Shown one piece after another: positions 32,657-43,767 of a DNA stretch of 64,000 bases. The position numbers were made by a program, and so were the translations under genes. Each line of letters starts with the position of its first letter. The stretch's first letter is position 1. Source of the stretch: Mycobacterium dioxanotrophicus (GTDB lineage Bacteria > Actinomycetota > Actinomycetes > Mycobacteriales > Mycobacteriaceae); assembly GCF_002157835.1 (NCBI RefSeq), contig NZ_CP020809.1:186001-250000 (forward strand), in the 5' to 3' direction. The notes under the pieces were generated by a model. That model made no database searches. It was not told where the DNA came from and worked only from the letters and a program-made list of their open reading frames with translations.

Positions 32657-35535
32657 GCCACGCACAAGTAGTCGCGGACCAGGCTCCTCGCTCTCGGATT
32701 GCGACTTTCATCCGGAAGAGCTCCGTGCTCATCATTCTCGGGTGGGTGGCCATCACGGTTCTGGTGACGGTCGCCATTCCTCCGCTCGAAGTCGTCGAGG
32801 CCAAGCACTCGGTGTCGCTGAGCCCGCCCGATGCGCCGTCGGTGCTGGCGATGAAGCGCATGGGCGAGGTGTTCCAGGAATCCAATTCGGAGAGTGTCGC
32901 GGTTATCGTCCTGGAGGGCGACGAACCTCTCGGCGACGAGGCACACAAGTACTACGACAGCGTTATACGGCAGCTCAAGGCCGACCCGACGCACATCCAG
33001 CACGTCCAGGATTTCTGGGGAGATCCGCTCACCGCCGGTGCTGCTCAAAGTGCCGACGGTAAGGCCGCATACGTTCAGTTGAACCTGCACGGAAGCTTCG
33101 GGCAGGCTGCGGCGAACGAGTCGGTGAAGGCCGTTCAGGACGTCGTGAAGAACACGCCGCAGCCGCCGGGTCTCCGCACCTATGTAACCGGTCCCGCCGC
33201 GATCGTCGCGGACATGGGCCAGAGCGGGAACCGGACCGTCATCCTGATCACGGTGGTCAGCATCGGGGTCATCTTCCTGATGCTGCTCTTGCTCTACCGC
33301 TCCTTCATCACCGTCATCATCCTGCTGCTGACCGTGGCCATCGAGCTGCAGGTGGCCCGCGGTTTGGTGGCATTTCTCGGATTGCACGGCATAGTCGGGC
33401 TCACGACCTATGTCGTCAATCTGTTGGTGTCCGTCGGCATCGCCGCCGGAACCGACTACGGGATCTTCTTCACCGGGCGATATCAAGAGGCGAGGCAGGC
33501 CGGCGAGGACCGCGAAACCGCGTACTACACCGCCTACCACGGAGTTGCGAAGGTCGTCCTGGCATCCGGCGTGACGATCGCGGGAGCGATTGCCTGCCTG
33601 AGCTTTACCCGGTTGCCCTACTTCAAACCGCTGGGCATTCCCGGCGCCGTGGGCATATTGGTGGCGGTCGCAGTGGCCCTCACGTTGGTGCCCGCCGCCA
33701 TCGCTGCCGGCAGCCGGTTCGGCTTCTTCGACCCCAAACGCCTTGTCACCACGCGCCGGTGGCGGCGGATCGGCACCGCGATCGTGCGCTGGCCCGCCCC
33801 CATCCTGGCCGCGACGATTGCCGTGGCGGCGATCGGTCTGCTGACGTTGCCGGGATACAACCCGAGTTACAGCGACCAGAAGTTCATTCCGCAGGACATC
33901 CCGGCCAATCAGGGATTTACGGCCGCCGAGCGCCATTTCCCGCAATCGAAGATGACGACGCCGGATCTCCTGTTGATCGAGTCCGATCACGACATGCGCA
34001 CCCCGGCGGATCTGCTGGTGCTGAACAAGCTGGCCAAGGCAGTGTTCGCGGTTCCCGGTATCGCCAACGTGCAGTCGATCACGCGGCCCGAGGGAACTCA
34101 GCTCGAACACTCGTCGATCCCGTTCATGCTCAGCATGTCGAACGCCAGTCAACGTCTGAGCCTGCCGTTCCAGAAGGAGCGGATGGAAGACATGCTCACG
34201 CAGGCCGACGAGATGTCGAAGACCATCGCGCTCATGCAGCGCATGTACGGCCTGATGCAGGAGATGGTGGCGACGACCCATCGGATGGTCGGGACCACTC
34301 ACGATCTCCAGGAGGACATGGCGGTACTGCGGGACCATGTCGCGGATTTCGATGACTTCTGGCGCCCGATCCGCAACTACCTGTACTGGGAACCGCACTG
34401 CTACGACATTCCGCTGTGCTGGTCGGTCCGGTCGATCTTTGACGCACTCGACGGTGTCGACCGGGTGACCGACAAGATGCAGATCATGGTCAAAGATCTC
34501 GACCATTTGGACACGCTCATGCCGCAGATGCTCGATCAGTTCCCGCCGATGATCGAGTCGATGCAGAGCACCCGTCAGATGATGCTGACGATGCACAGCA
34601 CCATGTCCGGCATCTTCTCCCAGATGGACGACTCGACCGAGAACGCGACGGCGATGGGGAAGGCGTTCGACGCGTCGAAGAACGACGACTCCTTCTACCT
34701 GCCCCCAGATGTCCTGAACAACAAGGACTTCCAGCGCATCATGAAGATCTTCCTGTCGCCCGACGGGAAGGCCGCGCGCATGCTCATCACCCAGCGCGGC
34801 GATCCCGCGACGCCCGAGGGCATTTCGCGAGTCGAACCGATTCAGATCGCGGCCGAGGAAGCGCTCAAGGGCACGCCGCTGGAGACCGCCAAACTTTCCC
34901 TCGCGGGTACCGCTGCGGGAGTGAAGGATCTGGTCGACGGCTCCAAATACGACTTGCTGATCGCCGGTGTGGCGGCGCTGTGCCTGATCTTCGTCATCAT
35001 GCTGATCATGACGCGGAGTCTGGTCGCTGCGCTGGTCATCGTCGGTACGGTGGCGATGTCGCTGGGCGCGTCGTTCGGCCTGTCCGTCCTTGTCTGGCAG
35101 CACATTCTGGGCCTCCAGATCAACTGGGTGGTGCTGGCGATGTCGGTGATCGTGCTGTTGGCGGTCGGTTCCGACTACAACCTGTTGTTGGTGTCGCGCA
35201 TGAAAGAGGAACTGGCGGCCGGCATCAACACCGGCATCATCCGGGCCATGGGCGGTACCGGCAAGGTGGTGACGGCCGCCGGCCTGGTGTTCGCGGCCAC
35301 GATGGCGTCGATGATCGTCAGCGACCTGCTGACCATCGGACAGGTCGGTACGACAATCGGTCTGGGCCTGTTGTTCGACACCTTGATCGTGCGCGCCTTC
35401 ATGACACCGTCCATCGCCGCACTGTTGGGCCGGTGGTTCTGGTGGCCGCAGATGGTGCGTCCCCGCCCCGCCAGTTCGATGCTGCGACCGGTTGGTCCGC
35501 GCCCGCTGGTGCGTTCCCTGCTGATGAGGGATTAG
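32653..35535 (+). CDS. mmpL4a: MmpL4a, RND-family lipid transporter
   Basis: A 960-residue MmpL protein with 12 predicted helices and two large periplasmic domains. The proton-relay Asp-Tyr pairs are in [17 protein letters not shown] (helix 4) and [16 protein letters not shown] (helix 10). The second periplasmic domain carries a Met-rich coiled coil ([20 protein letters not shown] and following), typical of lipid-exporting MmpLs. Together with MmpS4 and MmpL4b it moves GPL across the inner membrane. It overlaps mmpS4 by four bases and is nine bases from mmpL4b. Confidence 0.93.
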   Translation: MSHAQVVADQAPRSRIATFIRKSSVLIILGWVAITVLVTVAIPPLEVVEAKHSVSLSPPDAPSVLAMKRMGEVFQESNSESVAVIVLEGDEPLGDEAHKYYDSVIRQLKADPTHIQHVQDFWGDPLTAGAAQSADGKAAYVQLNLHGSFGQAAANESVKAVQDVVKNTPQPPGLRTYVTGPAAIVADMGQSGNRTVILITVVSIGVIFLMLLLLYRSFITVIILLLTVAIELQVARGLVAFLGLHGIVGLTTYVVNLLVSVGIAAGTDYGIFFTGRYQEARQAGEDRETAYYTAYHGVAKVVLASGVTIAGAIACLSFTRLPYFKPLGIPGAVGILVAVAVALTLVPAAIAAGSRFGFFDPKRLVTTRRWRRIGTAIVRWPAPILAATIAVAAIGLLTLPGYNPSYSDQKFIPQDIPANQGFTAAERHFPQSKMTTPDLLLIESDHDMRTPADLLVLNKLAKAVFAVPGIANVQSITRPEGTQLEHSSIPFMLSMSNASQRLSLPFQKERMEDMLTQADEMSKTIALMQRMYGLMQEMVATTHRMVGTTHDLQEDMAVLRDHVADFDDFWRPIRNYLYWEPHCYDIPLCWSVRSIFDALDGVDRVTDKMQIMVKDLDHLDTLMPQMLDQFPPMIESMQSTRQMMLTMHSTMSGIFSQMDDSTENATAMGKAFDASKNDDSFYLPPDVLNNKDFQRIMKIFLSPDGKAARMLITQRGDPATPEGISRVEPIQIAAEEALKGTPLETAKLSLAGTAAGVKDLVDGSKYDLLIAGVAALCLIFVIMLIMTRSLVAALVIVGTVAMSLGASFGLSVLVWQHILGLQINWVVLAMSVIVLLAVGSDYNLLLVSRMKEELAAGINTGIIRAMGGTGKVVTAAGLVFAATMASMIVSDLLTIGQVGTTIGLGLLFDTLIVRAFMTPSIAALLGRWFWWPQMVRPRPASSMLRPVGPRPLVRSLLMRD

Positions 35536-35544
35536 CGAGCACCG

Positions 35545-38481
35545 ATGAGGACCGAGCACTCGCCGCCGTTCGTTGCGCGCGCGATACGTAAGCTTTCGCC
35601 ACTGGTCATCCTGGCGTGGCTGGCGCTGATCCTGTTCAGCACCTTGGCATCCGTCGATTGGAAGTGGAAGTCGGCGATCCCGGCGTTGGAGCACGTCGCC
35701 GAAGAGCGGTCTGTCGCACTGATGCCCCGGGACGCGCCGTCGGTGAAGGCCATCCTGCGCATGGGTCAGGATTTCAAAGAATCCAATTCGGACAGCGCGG
35801 CGATGATCGTCCTCGAAGGGCAGCAGCCGCTCGGCGAGGACTCCCACAAGTACTACGACCAACTGATTCGCGATCTCCGTGCCGACCCTCAGCATGTCGA
35901 GCATGTTCAGGATCTGTGGGGAGACCGCCTCACGTCGTCGAGCGTGCAGAGCCCGGACGGCAAGGCGACCTATGTGCAGCTGAACCTGGTCGGTAACCAA
36001 GGCACCGCCGAGGGCGACGCATCGGTTGCCGCGGTCCGCGACATCGTCGCTCGCATACCGGCTCCCGACGGGGTCAAGACCTATGTCACCGGAGCGGCGC
36101 CGCTGGCCTCCGACATCCAGCACAGCGGTAACAACTCCATTCTGAAAATCACCGCGGTCACCGTCGTGATCATCTTCACGATGCTGCTGCTGGTCTACCG
36201 CTCGGCCATCACGGTGATTCTGCTGTTGACCATGGTCGGCCTCGAATTGGCCGCGGCCCGCGGCATCGTCGCCTTTCTCGGGCACAACGACGTCTTCGTG
36301 TTGTCGACCTATGCGGTCAACATGCTGGTCTTCCTCAGCATCGCGGCCGGAACCGATTACGGGATCTTCTATTTCGGCCGATATCAGGAAGCGCGCCAAG
36401 CCGGTGAGAGTCCGGCAAAGGCCTACTACACCACGTATCGCAGCGTCACCCCGGTCGTTCTGGCTTCCGGGCTGACGATCTCCGGGGCCGTGTTCTGCCT
36501 GCACTTCGCCAGGCTGCCCTACTTCCACACCATGGGAATCCCCTGCGCGGTCGGCATGGTCGTCTCTGTCCTCGCTGCGATCACGCTGGTGCCCGCAGGC
36601 ATCGTGCTGGCCACCGGATTCGGGTTGCTGGAGCCGAAGCGAAAGCTGCGGGTCCATCGCTGGCGTGGCATCGGCACAGCAGTGGTCCGCTGGCCCGGGC
36701 CCATCCTGGTCGCGTCGTTAGCGGTGGCACTGGTCGGCCTCGTGACGCTGCCGGGTTACAAGACCAGCTACAACGACCGGCAGTACATCCCCAGCAGCAT
36801 CCCCGCCAAACAGGGATTCGATGCGGCAGAACGGCATTTCTCCCAGTCGCGGGTAACCCCCGATGTGCTCGTGGTGGAAACCGACCACGATCTGCGGAAC
36901 CCCGCCGACTTCCTGGTGCTCAACAGACTCGCCAAGGCGATATTCAAGGTGCGCGGTATCTCGCGGGTGCAGGGCATCACCCGACCCGAGGGCACCCCGA
37001 TCGATCACACGTCGGTCCCCTTCCTGCTCAGTCTGCAGAACGCCGGTCAGACGCAAGCCACGGAATTCCAGAAGGCTCGCATCGATGACATGGTGAAGCA
37101 GGCCGACGACATGACCAAGATGATCGACGCGATGCAGCACACCTACGAGGTGATGAAAGAGCTTTCGGCGACGATGCAGAGCATGGTCGCGCATACGCAT
37201 GACCTACAGGAACTCACCGATGAATTGCGGGCCAATCTGGCCCTTTTCGATGACTTCCTGCGACCGATCCGCAGCTACTTCTACTGGGAGCCGCACTGCT
37301 TCGACATCCCGATCTGTTGGTCGTTGCGGTCGGTGTTCGATGCACTGGATTCTGTTGACGCCCTTGATGACAAGCTCGCAGTCCTGGTCGACAACATGGA
37401 CGAGATGGCCGCGATCCTGCCGCAGCTGCTGATGCAGTACCCGCAGATGATCGCCGTCATGCAGACCATGCGGGACATGACGCTGACTTCGCACGCCACC
37501 ATGGCGGGACTGCTGTCCCAGATGGACGAATCGAGCAAGGACGCCAACGCCATGGGACAGGCGTTCGATGCCGCGAAGAACGACGACACGTTCTTCCTGC
37601 CGCCGGAGGTGTTCGAGAACCCGGACTTCAAGCGGGCGATGAGTTCATTCCTGTCGCCGGACGGCAAGACGGTTCGATTCATCATCTCCCACAACGGAGA
37701 TCCGGCCACCCCGGAGGGCATCAAGCGCATCGAGCAAATCCGAACTGCGGCAGAGGAAGCGCTCAAAGGGACGCCGCTGGTGGGCGGCAAGATCTATCTC
37801 GCCGGCGCCGCATCGACGGCGAAGGACTGGAAAGACGGATCCGGATACGATCTGTTGATCGCGGGGATCGCCGCGCTCTGCCTGGTTTTCGCGATCATGC
37901 TCATCATCACGCGCAGTTTCATCGCTGCCCTCGTGATCGTGGGTACGGTCGCGCTGTCGCTGGGTGCGTCGTTCGGCATGTCCGTGCTGCTGTGGCAGTA
38001 CATCCTCGGCATCAATCTGCACTGGATGGTGCTGGCGATGTCGGTGATCATCCTGCTTGCGGTCGGGTCTGACTACAACCTGTTGCTGGTCTCCCGCATG
38101 AAGGAAGAAATCGGCGCAGGCATCAACACCGGCATCATCCGGGCCATGGGCGGCACCGGAAAGGTGGTCACGTCGGCCGGGCTGGTATTCGCGGCGACCA
38201 TGGCCTCCATGGTGGTCAGTGAGCTTCAGGTCATCGGTCAGATCGGAACCACCATCGGTCTGGGATTGTTGTTCGATACCTTGATCGTTCGTTCGTTCAT
38301 GACGCCATCGATCGCGGCGTTGCTCGGACGGTGGTTCTGGTGGCCGCAGCGCGTGCGGCCGCGTCCCGCCAGTGCGTTGCTGCGCCCTTACGGTCCGCGT
38401 CCGGCGGTACGGTCACTGCTCGGAAGCCCGCTGAACCCGTACGAAGCACCTACGGTGCAGTTCGCGAAGATTCGGGAGTAA
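35545..38481 (+). CDS. mmpL4b: MmpL4b, RND-family lipid transporter
   Basis: A 978-residue paralogue of MmpL4a with the same layout: [17 protein letters not shown] and [16 protein letters not shown], and a Met-rich coiled coil ([20 protein letters not shown]). Both MmpL4a and MmpL4b are needed for GPL export in smooth mycobacteria, suggesting a hetero-oligomer. The C-terminus is a short basic tail. A perfect 18-bp hairpin (38552-38592) follows and probably ends the transcript. Confidence 0.92.
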   Translation: MRTEHSPPFVARAIRKLSPLVILAWLALILFSTLASVDWKWKSAIPALEHVAEERSVALMPRDAPSVKAILRMGQDFKESNSDSAAMIVLEGQQPLGEDSHKYYDQLIRDLRADPQHVEHVQDLWGDRLTSSSVQSPDGKATYVQLNLVGNQGTAEGDASVAAVRDIVARIPAPDGVKTYVTGAAPLASDIQHSGNNSILKITAVTVVIIFTMLLLVYRSAITVILLLTMVGLELAAARGIVAFLGHNDVFVLSTYAVNMLVFLSIAAGTDYGIFYFGRYQEARQAGESPAKAYYTTYRSVTPVVLASGLTISGAVFCLHFARLPYFHTMGIPCAVGMVVSVLAAITLVPAGIVLATGFGLLEPKRKLRVHRWRGIGTAVVRWPGPILVASLAVALVGLVTLPGYKTSYNDRQYIPSSIPAKQGFDAAERHFSQSRVTPDVLVVETDHDLRNPADFLVLNRLAKAIFKVRGISRVQGITRPEGTPIDHTSVPFLLSLQNAGQTQATEFQKARIDDMVKQADDMTKMIDAMQHTYEVMKELSATMQSMVAHTHDLQELTDELRANLALFDDFLRPIRSYFYWEPHCFDIPICWSLRSVFDALDSVDALDDKLAVLVDNMDEMAAILPQLLMQYPQMIAVMQTMRDMTLTSHATMAGLLSQMDESSKDANAMGQAFDAAKNDDTFFLPPEVFENPDFKRAMSSFLSPDGKTVRFIISHNGDPATPEGIKRIEQIRTAAEEALKGTPLVGGKIYLAGAASTAKDWKDGSGYDLLIAGIAALCLVFAIMLIITRSFIAALVIVGTVALSLGASFGMSVLLWQYILGINLHWMVLAMSVIILLAVGSDYNLLLVSRMKEEIGAGINTGIIRAMGGTGKVVTSAGLVFAATMASMVVSELQVIGQIGTTIGLGLLFDTLIVRSFMTPSIAALLGRWFWWPQRVRPRPASALLRPYGPRPAVRSLLGSPLNPYEAPTVQFAKIRE

Positions 38482-38551
38482 ACTGCCCGAATAAGGCGGT
38501 GTAGCAGGCGGTTTGGCGCGCCTGTCGCATGCTGGTAGAGCCCTTGAAGCA

Positions 38552-38592
38552 GATACGGGTGCGGTGCACATAGCGTGCACCGCACCCGTATC
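38552..38592. terminator. Strong bidirectional hairpin terminator
   Basis: GATACGGGTGCGGTGCAC-ATAGC-GTGCACCGCACCCGTATC is a perfect 18-bp stem with a 5-base loop, between the convergent ends of mmpL4b and the TB8.4-like gene. Confidence 0.82.
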
Positions 38593-38604
38593 GCGTTACT
38601 GCGC

Positions 38605-38943
38605 TCAGTACTTCGTGCAGCTGGTCAACATCTGCGTGAAGACCGGAAGGGCTTGTGCCGCTCCTTGATTGTTCTTGATCTGGTTCAGCAGGTTGACGCG
38701 CTGATCCCGCGGCGAGCTGAGGAACACCCGCAGGAACTGCTGGTTGGGCGGCGACTGGTCGAGGTACTGCGCGGCCATCGGATTCTCCGCGTGTACCGCT
38801 GCCATCGCCTGTTCATACGTACACGGTGAGTCGACCATCGGGCCGATGTCGGGTTGTGCGGATGCGAGACCCGCCCCGGCCGACAACGACAACGCCAGAC
38901 CCCCCACCGTGACAGCGAGCGTATTCAGCGAAAATTTCTTCAT
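38605..38943 (-). CDS. TB8.4/Rv1174c-like secreted protein (hemophore-related family)
   Basis: A 112-residue protein with a Sec signal (LAVTVGGLALSLSAGAGLAS, cleavage after ASA) and two cysteines (SPCTYEQAMAAV and LTSCTKY) placed as in Rv1174c. The NQQFLRVFLSSP stretch is also conserved. The family is annotated as hemophore-related from a distant link to heme-binding Rv0203; heme binding by this member is unproven. Homologues sit beside mmpL genes in other GPL loci. GAGGAGGGG lies before the ATG. Confidence 0.8.
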   Translation of the reverse strand: MKKFSLNTLAVTVGGLALSLSAGAGLASAQPDIGPMVDSPCTYEQAMAAVHAENPMAAQYLDQSPPNQQFLRVFLSSPRDQRVNLLNQIKNNQGAAQALPVFTQMLTSCTKY

Positions 38944-39138
38944 TGTTCAGTCCCCTCCTCGTAACTGACAACATCAACTGTAGCCATGCAGCCAAGACCT
39001 GAAACCGGGCCAGCCGATCGGCTCAGCCACCACCAACTCATCAGCCGCAAACTCTTGCGCCGGGTGTGACACCCGTATCTGTTTATCTCTCAGAGTTTCC
39101 GGCGCGTTACCACGGTATCCGGTTACAGTGAGTGTCGG

Positions 39139-40005
39139 CTAGTTTCGCTCCAACAATTCCAGCAGGTAACTGCCGTATCCCGATTTGAGCAGCTCGTTGG
39201 CTCGCGCAGCGAGCTGATCGTCGTCGATAAAGCCCGCCCGCCAGGCAATTTCTTCGGGCACGCTGACTTTCAAACCTTGCCGGAGCTCGATAGTGCGCAC
39301 GAAATCGCTGGCGTCCAACAGTGAATCGAACGTGCCGGTATCGAGCCAGGCGGTACCGCGTGGCAGCACTTCGACGGAGAGCTGACCGCGGTTCAGGTAG
39401 GTCTGGTTCACCTCGGTGATCTCGTACTCGCCCCGAGCAGACTTCCGGAGGGACCGGGCGATCTCGATGACATTGTTGTCGTAGAAATACAGGCCTGGAA
39501 TCGCATAGTGGGACTTCGGTGTTGCCGGCTTCTCCTCGAGCGACAGCGCGGTTCCGTCGGCTCCGAACTCGACCACGCCGTAGGCGGAAGGATTGGCCAC
39601 CCAATATGCGAAAACAGCGCCACCACTGACATTTTCGAACCGCTTCAAGCTGGTGCCCAACCCGGGCCCATAGAAGATGTTGTCACCCAGAGCCAGCGCG
39701 ACAGTGTTGTTGCCGATATGGTCTGCGCCGATCACAAATGCCTGCGCAAGACCCTCGGGCTCCTTCTGCACCGCGTAGCGCAAATTCACGCCGAACGCGG
39801 AGCCGTCGCCGAGGAGCCGCTCGAACGCCGGCGCGTCGGCCGGTGTGGTGATCACGAGGATGTCGCGGATCCCCGCCATGATCAAAGTGGAAAGCGGGTA
39901 GTAGATGAGCGGCTTGTCGTACACCGGTAGCAGCTGCTTGCTGACACCCATCGTGATCGGGTGTAGCCGGGTGCCAGAGCCACCGGCGAGAATGATGCCG
40001 TGCAT
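39139..40005 (-). CDS. rmlA: RmlA, glucose-1-phosphate thymidylyltransferase
   Basis: A 288-residue nucleotidyltransferase. The N-terminal signature is [20 protein letters not shown], with [30 protein letters not shown] and [19 protein letters not shown], all diagnostic for RmlA. It makes dTDP-glucose, the first step to dTDP-L-rhamnose and 6-deoxytalose, which decorate GPL. ATG 40005 is supported by AAGGGA six bases upstream. No complete rmlB-C-D set is visible in the window, so those steps are presumably encoded elsewhere. Confidence 0.95.
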   Translation of the reverse strand: MHGIILAGGSGTRLHPITMGVSKQLLPVYDKPLIYYPLSTLIMAGIRDILVITTPADAPAFERLLGDGSAFGVNLRYAVQKEPEGLAQAFVIGADHIGNNTVALALGDNIFYGPGLGTSLKRFENVSGGAVFAYWVANPSAYGVVEFGADGTALSLEEKPATPKSHYAIPGLYFYDNNVIEIARSLRKSARGEYEITEVNQTYLNRGQLSVEVLPRGTAWLDTGTFDSLLDASDFVRTIELRQGLKVSVPEEIAWRAGFIDDDQLAARANELLKSGYGSYLLELLERN

Positions 40006-40180
40006 GTCTATTCCCTTATCAGGTAAAGCATTCGTCGAGTCGGGCGAACACAAATTCCACCATATCGCGGCAGGATCCGGGGAATACGGCGATACGACGC
40101 CGCATCCCACGGTCCGTCCCGGCTATCGGCACAACGAATTGTGAAGGCTGACAGGTCAAACGACGTTCTGCAGACGCGTC

Positions 40181-41158
40181 CTAGACCCAGGTCCCCTTCC
40201 GCCGGTGAGCAATCGCCCGCAGTTCGAGGATCGGTTTGGCTATGGAGGGGCGAACGAGCTTGTTGAGTACTCCGTCCTGATAGCCACGGGAACAGTCGAA
40301 CGCTTTGCGGAAGTCGTGTTCGGTCGTCTGATACGCGTCGAAAACCCGGTCGAGCGTCGCCAGGTCGAGTTCGCCATCCGCGGCGGCCGCCCGCATCGCT
40401 TCATATACTTCCGACACCCAGTCGGTACCGAAGCGGTCCACCACTTCGGCGCTGTGGCGTTGGCGGTGCAGACCCTGTGCCAGGAACTCATCGATCGGTG
40501 CCTCGTCGGCGGGCGTGAGGTCGACGCCGAGCGCAGCCGAGATCCGCTTGATCTCGCGTCGCCAGTCGTCGAGCAGGTTGGAGTATTCGATGAACGCGCG
40601 CGGTATGTCTCGCGTGTAGCGCTCGGCCAGCAGATTGCCCTTCAGCCACAACGCGCTTGTTAGCTCGGGTGTGGCCTTGACGGCAGCGCCTAGCGAGGCG
40701 ACGACCTCCTCCGGGTGACGCACGGAGATCACTGCGGAGATGTCGTAGCCGGCCCGGCGCGCCGCCTCGAACCACATGTCATGGAGCACACCGATGGTGA
40801 GCTCCTTGATCACCACAAGCGGCGCGGGCGGCAGCTTGTCGAGGAACTCACCGATCTCGGCGACGCACTGCGCCCTTTCCTGGGGCGTGAAAGTGCCTTC
40901 CTCGAGCAGTCGAAACGACGGGTCCCACCACGCGCTGCCGTGCCGGTCCAGGATCGCCCTGTTGAGGAGGAGAGCTGCGCGGGGCTCCCAATAGCCACGC
41001 GGGTTGCCGGTGTCGGCGCCCATCATGCCCGTCGGAAGTGCGGCACCGCACAGGGACAGAACGCGGGTGAGCGCCGACGTTCCAGACCTTCCCATTCCCA
41101 AGACGAACAGAATCACTGGGCGGGCCGAACTCCGGTTCTGCTGGGAGGGCACTGTCAT
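40181..41158 (-). CDS. PAPS-dependent sulfotransferase
   Basis: A 325-residue protein of the sulfotransferase family. The 5'-phosphosulfate loop is LGMGRSGTSALTRVL and the 3'-phosphate region is SVRHPEEVVASLG. Neither a signal peptide nor a membrane helix is evident. Its place between rmlA and a Gap-like gene suggests that it sulfates the GPL sugar; sulfated GPLs are known from some rapid growers such as the M. fortuitum group. ATG 41158 is chosen because AAAGGA lies eight bases upstream; ATG 41164 and 41191 are alternatives. Confidence 0.83.
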   Translation of the reverse strand: MTVPSQQNRSSARPVILFVLGMGRSGTSALTRVLSLCGAALPTGMMGADTGNPRGYWEPRAALLLNRAILDRHGSAWWDPSFRLLEEGTFTPQERAQCVAEIGEFLDKLPPAPLVVIKELTIGVLHDMWFEAARRAGYDISAVISVRHPEEVVASLGAAVKATPELTSALWLKGNLLAERYTRDIPRAFIEYSNLLDDWRREIKRISAALGVDLTPADEAPIDEFLAQGLHRQRHSAEVVDRFGTDWVSEVYEAMRAAAADGELDLATLDRVFDAYQTTEHDFRKAFDCSRGYQDGVLNKLVRPSIAKPILELRAIAHRRKGTWV

Positions 41159-41599
41159 GAACATGTTCCTTTGTTTGAGGCGGGTTTCCATCTCGTCGAT
41201 TTGCCAGCTCCATGGGTGCCGACGGAAATTGGTGGTAATTCATCGATCTCGGAGGTACTCGGGCTTCACCAAACTTGGCCTCTCCGGGATTTTCGCAGAG
41301 ATATCGGCACTGAATTTGTCGTGGTGCGGCAGTACTGTGCCGGCTTCGCCGGCTCGGTCAGAATAAGTGACGGGGTTGGTCGACGGTGCGGCATCACCGA
41401 AAAATGGCGGTCCGATACCCACGGTCGGTTAGCCCGAGCGATTCTCGTACACAGCCGATTTCGAATAGATCTCCGCGGCAGGGTTTCGCTGATCGGAGCG
41501 CGGCAAATGCCCGAATTCGAACGCGAGCCAGTGCAGTCCGGTGATGCGTCCGCGAGGCAGGGGAGTCCCCAAAAAGACCAGTGGACAACAGCGACACGG
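41159..41599. other. Divergent intergenic region
   Basis: About 440 bases between the sulfotransferase and Gap-like genes. It holds the ribosome-binding site of the former and the -10 of the latter at its right edge. No gene or strong repeat is recognised. Confidence 0.45.
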
Positions 41600-41605
41600 T
41601 AGCGT
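41600..41605 (+). promoter_or_regulatory. -10 hexamer for leaderless Gap-like transcript
   Basis: TAGCGT is followed by seven bases and GTG 41613. Confidence 0.42.
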
Positions 41606-41612
41606 GGCGTCG

Positions 41613-42401
41613 GTGTGGAGCTCAGTGCTGGGCCTGGCGCTCATGGGTGCGCTCAACCCGGTGCGTCTCGGCGTGACCCTGTTGCTCATCTCCCGGCAGC
41701 GGCCGGCGCAGAACCTCCTGGTCTTCTGGTCCGGCTGCCTGGTAGCGAGCATCCTTTCGATTCTGGCGCCGTTGGTCGTCCTTCACTTCACCCCGGTGCT
41801 GGACGAGTTCACTCATGATTTGTCCACGCCTGCAACAAGTTCCAGCGTCGGTCACTTCCAGATCGGGTTGGGCGCATTCGCGCTGACCATCGCCGTGCTG
41901 CTGATCGCGCGGTCCCGGGCACGCCAGGGCGCGAACGTGCAGATGCCGGCCGCGAGCAAGCTGATCCTGGCACTCGACCCGGGTTCTTCCGCCGGAAGTG
42001 TGGGCGGGGACGGCACCGATGTCCCGTCGAAGATCGGGTCCGCGGTTCGACGCCTGATCACCCGCGCCCGCAACGCCTGGGAGAACGGATCGCTGTGGGT
42101 GGCATTTGTGATCGGGCTGGCGATGGGGCCGGCGCCCGAGATCGTCCTACTTGTGCTCGCCACCATCCTGACCTCGGGAGCCGCGATCGGCGCCCAACTC
42201 AGCACCGCCATCGCTTACATCGTGGGCGTTCTGGGTGTCGTCGAAATCGTGCTCGTCAGTCATCTGTTGGCGCCGGTGAGGACCGAGGCCGTGCTGCGGC
42301 GGCTGCGTGGGTGGGCATTGGCTCACCGCCAGCAGATCCTGGCCGTCATCTTCACGGTGATCGGCGTATCGGCTGTTTTCAGGGGCATGGGTCTGCTCTG
42401 A
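41613..42401 (+). CDS. Gap/SAP-family membrane protein (GPL-addressing type)
   Basis: A 262-residue integral membrane protein with about six helices. The N-terminus VWSSVLGLALMGALNPVRLG and the NLLVFWSGCLVAS region match the SAP family, which includes Gap (GPL transport to the cell surface) and Sap (sulfolipid addressing). A long hydrophilic loop (about residues 105-160) is less conserved. GTG 41613 fits both the family start and a leaderless -10. Published GPL loci contain both gap and a gap-like gene; without the rest of the locus I cannot say which this is. Confidence 0.82.
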   Translation: MWSSVLGLALMGALNPVRLGVTLLLISRQRPAQNLLVFWSGCLVASILSILAPLVVLHFTPVLDEFTHDLSTPATSSSVGHFQIGLGAFALTIAVLLIARSRARQGANVQMPAASKLILALDPGSSAGSVGGDGTDVPSKIGSAVRRLITRARNAWENGSLWVAFVIGLAMGPAPEIVLLVLATILTSGAAIGAQLSTAIAYIVGVLGVVEIVLVSHLLAPVRTEAVLRRLRGWALAHRQQILAVIFTVIGVSAVFRGMGLL

Positions 42402-42697
42402 GGTTCCGCAACGCCTGGCGTCGAGCACGCTGAATTAGCGAGAGTAATAACGGATCTGGGCCGTCGACCCGCCGACATCGGCTGATGCCTGTCGCTTTGC
42501 TTCATTTGCCCCTCGCGGAAGGTGGCGCAGTAAAGACCCTGACTGCCTTCTGTTGCGCAGTTTGCTCGTATCCGTCTGCATCGCCCGCTGCGCTCGCGGC
42601 GGGACGGATGGTGCTGATGTGTCGATAGGCTATCCCTGTGATTTGCAACGATTCTCGTGATCCGAACCGCAGCCACCTCGGCTGTCCATAGGATCAC

Positions 42698-43516
42698 GTG
42701 ACTATGGCCATGTTCCGATTGACATTGCTGCCGAAACCGCCATTCATATTTCGCCGCTACCCGTACAAGGGCCGCCGGCGGATGCTCGAAGCGTTGGGGC
42801 CCGATCTGGCGCGGCCCGTGGTGATGAGCGCGGACGACAGTCCTCCGGAGGAGACCGCCATCGGGCGGATCTTCAGCGAGACCGAGAACGTGCACAAGCT
42901 CCGCCACTATCTGCCGATCTACGAGTCTGTGCTGGCCAGGACCGAGCGGATGCTCGAGATCGGCGTGGACAGAGGCGGATCATTGCGCATGTGGCGGGAA
43001 TACCTGCCCAAGGCCACGATCGTGGGGCTCGACTTCAACCCGAAGTCTGCCCAGTACGACGCCCCCGAGGACGACATTCATGTGCGCATCGGGGATCAGT
43101 CCGACACCGGATTCCTGGGCCGTGTCCTCGACGAGTTCGGCCCGTTCGACACGATTCTCGACGACGGCGGGCATCAACCCAGCCAGATGATCGGTTCCTT
43201 CCAGTATCTGTTTCCCCGCTTGGCGCCAGGTGGGGTGTATGCGGTCGAGGATGTTTGCGCCAACTATTGGACGGGTTACCGCGACCGCTCCGAATCGTTC
43301 ATCGATTTCACCCGATGGTTGATGGATGCGATGCACGCGCCATACATGAAGATGTCATCGGTGTTCGAGTTCATGGAGGGGCACCCGAAGCGGGCCAGGG
43401 AGGTGGAGGTGCCGTTGGCGGCAACCATCATCGACCGGATCGAGGTGTTTGACTCAGTCGTGGTGGTCCATCGAGCCGCCGAACCGAAGCACTTGTCCCG
43501 TGCGGCTTTCCGATGA
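42698..43516 (+). CDS. MycE-like sugar O-methyltransferase
   Basis: A 272-residue SAM-dependent methyltransferase. Motif I is MLEIGVDRGGSLRMWREYLP and the next block is TIVGLDFNPKSAQYD. DDGGHQPSQMIGSFQYLFP resembles the metal-binding and catalytic region of MycE, which methylates a 6-deoxyhexose of mycinamicin. In the GPL locus such enzymes methylate rhamnose or 6-deoxytalose hydroxyls. The start could be GTG 42698, ATG 42704 or ATG 42710; none has a good ribosome-binding site. Which position it methylates is unknown. Confidence 0.82.
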   Translation: MTMAMFRLTLLPKPPFIFRRYPYKGRRRMLEALGPDLARPVVMSADDSPPEETAIGRIFSETENVHKLRHYLPIYESVLARTERMLEIGVDRGGSLRMWREYLPKATIVGLDFNPKSAQYDAPEDDIHVRIGDQSDTGFLGRVLDEFGPFDTILDDGGHQPSQMIGSFQYLFPRLAPGGVYAVEDVCANYWTGYRDRSESFIDFTRWLMDAMHAPYMKMSSVFEFMEGHPKRAREVEVPLAATIIDRIEVFDSVVVVHRAAEPKHLSRAAFR

Positions 43517-43700
43517 ATTTGCACTGCTGACAGTTTATTCTCTTTGTTTGCCACGGCCGCACTGATCAGTGATAGCCCCATATCGTCGATGAAAGCGTCG
43601 AGTCAAACTCGTTAGCCTGTTTTGCAACTCGATGTGAAGTTCCGGCGATTTCGCCGAAAGCCTCTCGGCTGCAAGGCCTGCCGTCACTTCGGAAAAGTTT

Positions 43701-43722
43701 TAGCGCCCTGTTCAGGGCGCTA
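43701..43722. promoter_or_regulatory. Hairpin upstream of the TylF-like gene
   Basis: TAGCGCCCTG-TT-CAGGGCGCTA is a perfect 10-bp inverted repeat 45 bases before the next start codon, preceded by an AT-rich stretch. It could be an attenuator or operator, or a terminator of the preceding gene. Confidence 0.5.
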
Positions 43723-43767
43723 GTCTTGTCACCGGGAGTACCGATTGAGGAGATAAGGGGCACTTTT

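Noticed and set aside
32437..36657. 1406-codon open frame on the minus strand across mmpS4-mmpL4a-mmpL4b
   Set aside because: It is antisense to genes with clear MmpS/MmpL homology. Its product is His/Arg/Asp-rich low complexity, typical of a shadow frame in high-GC DNA.
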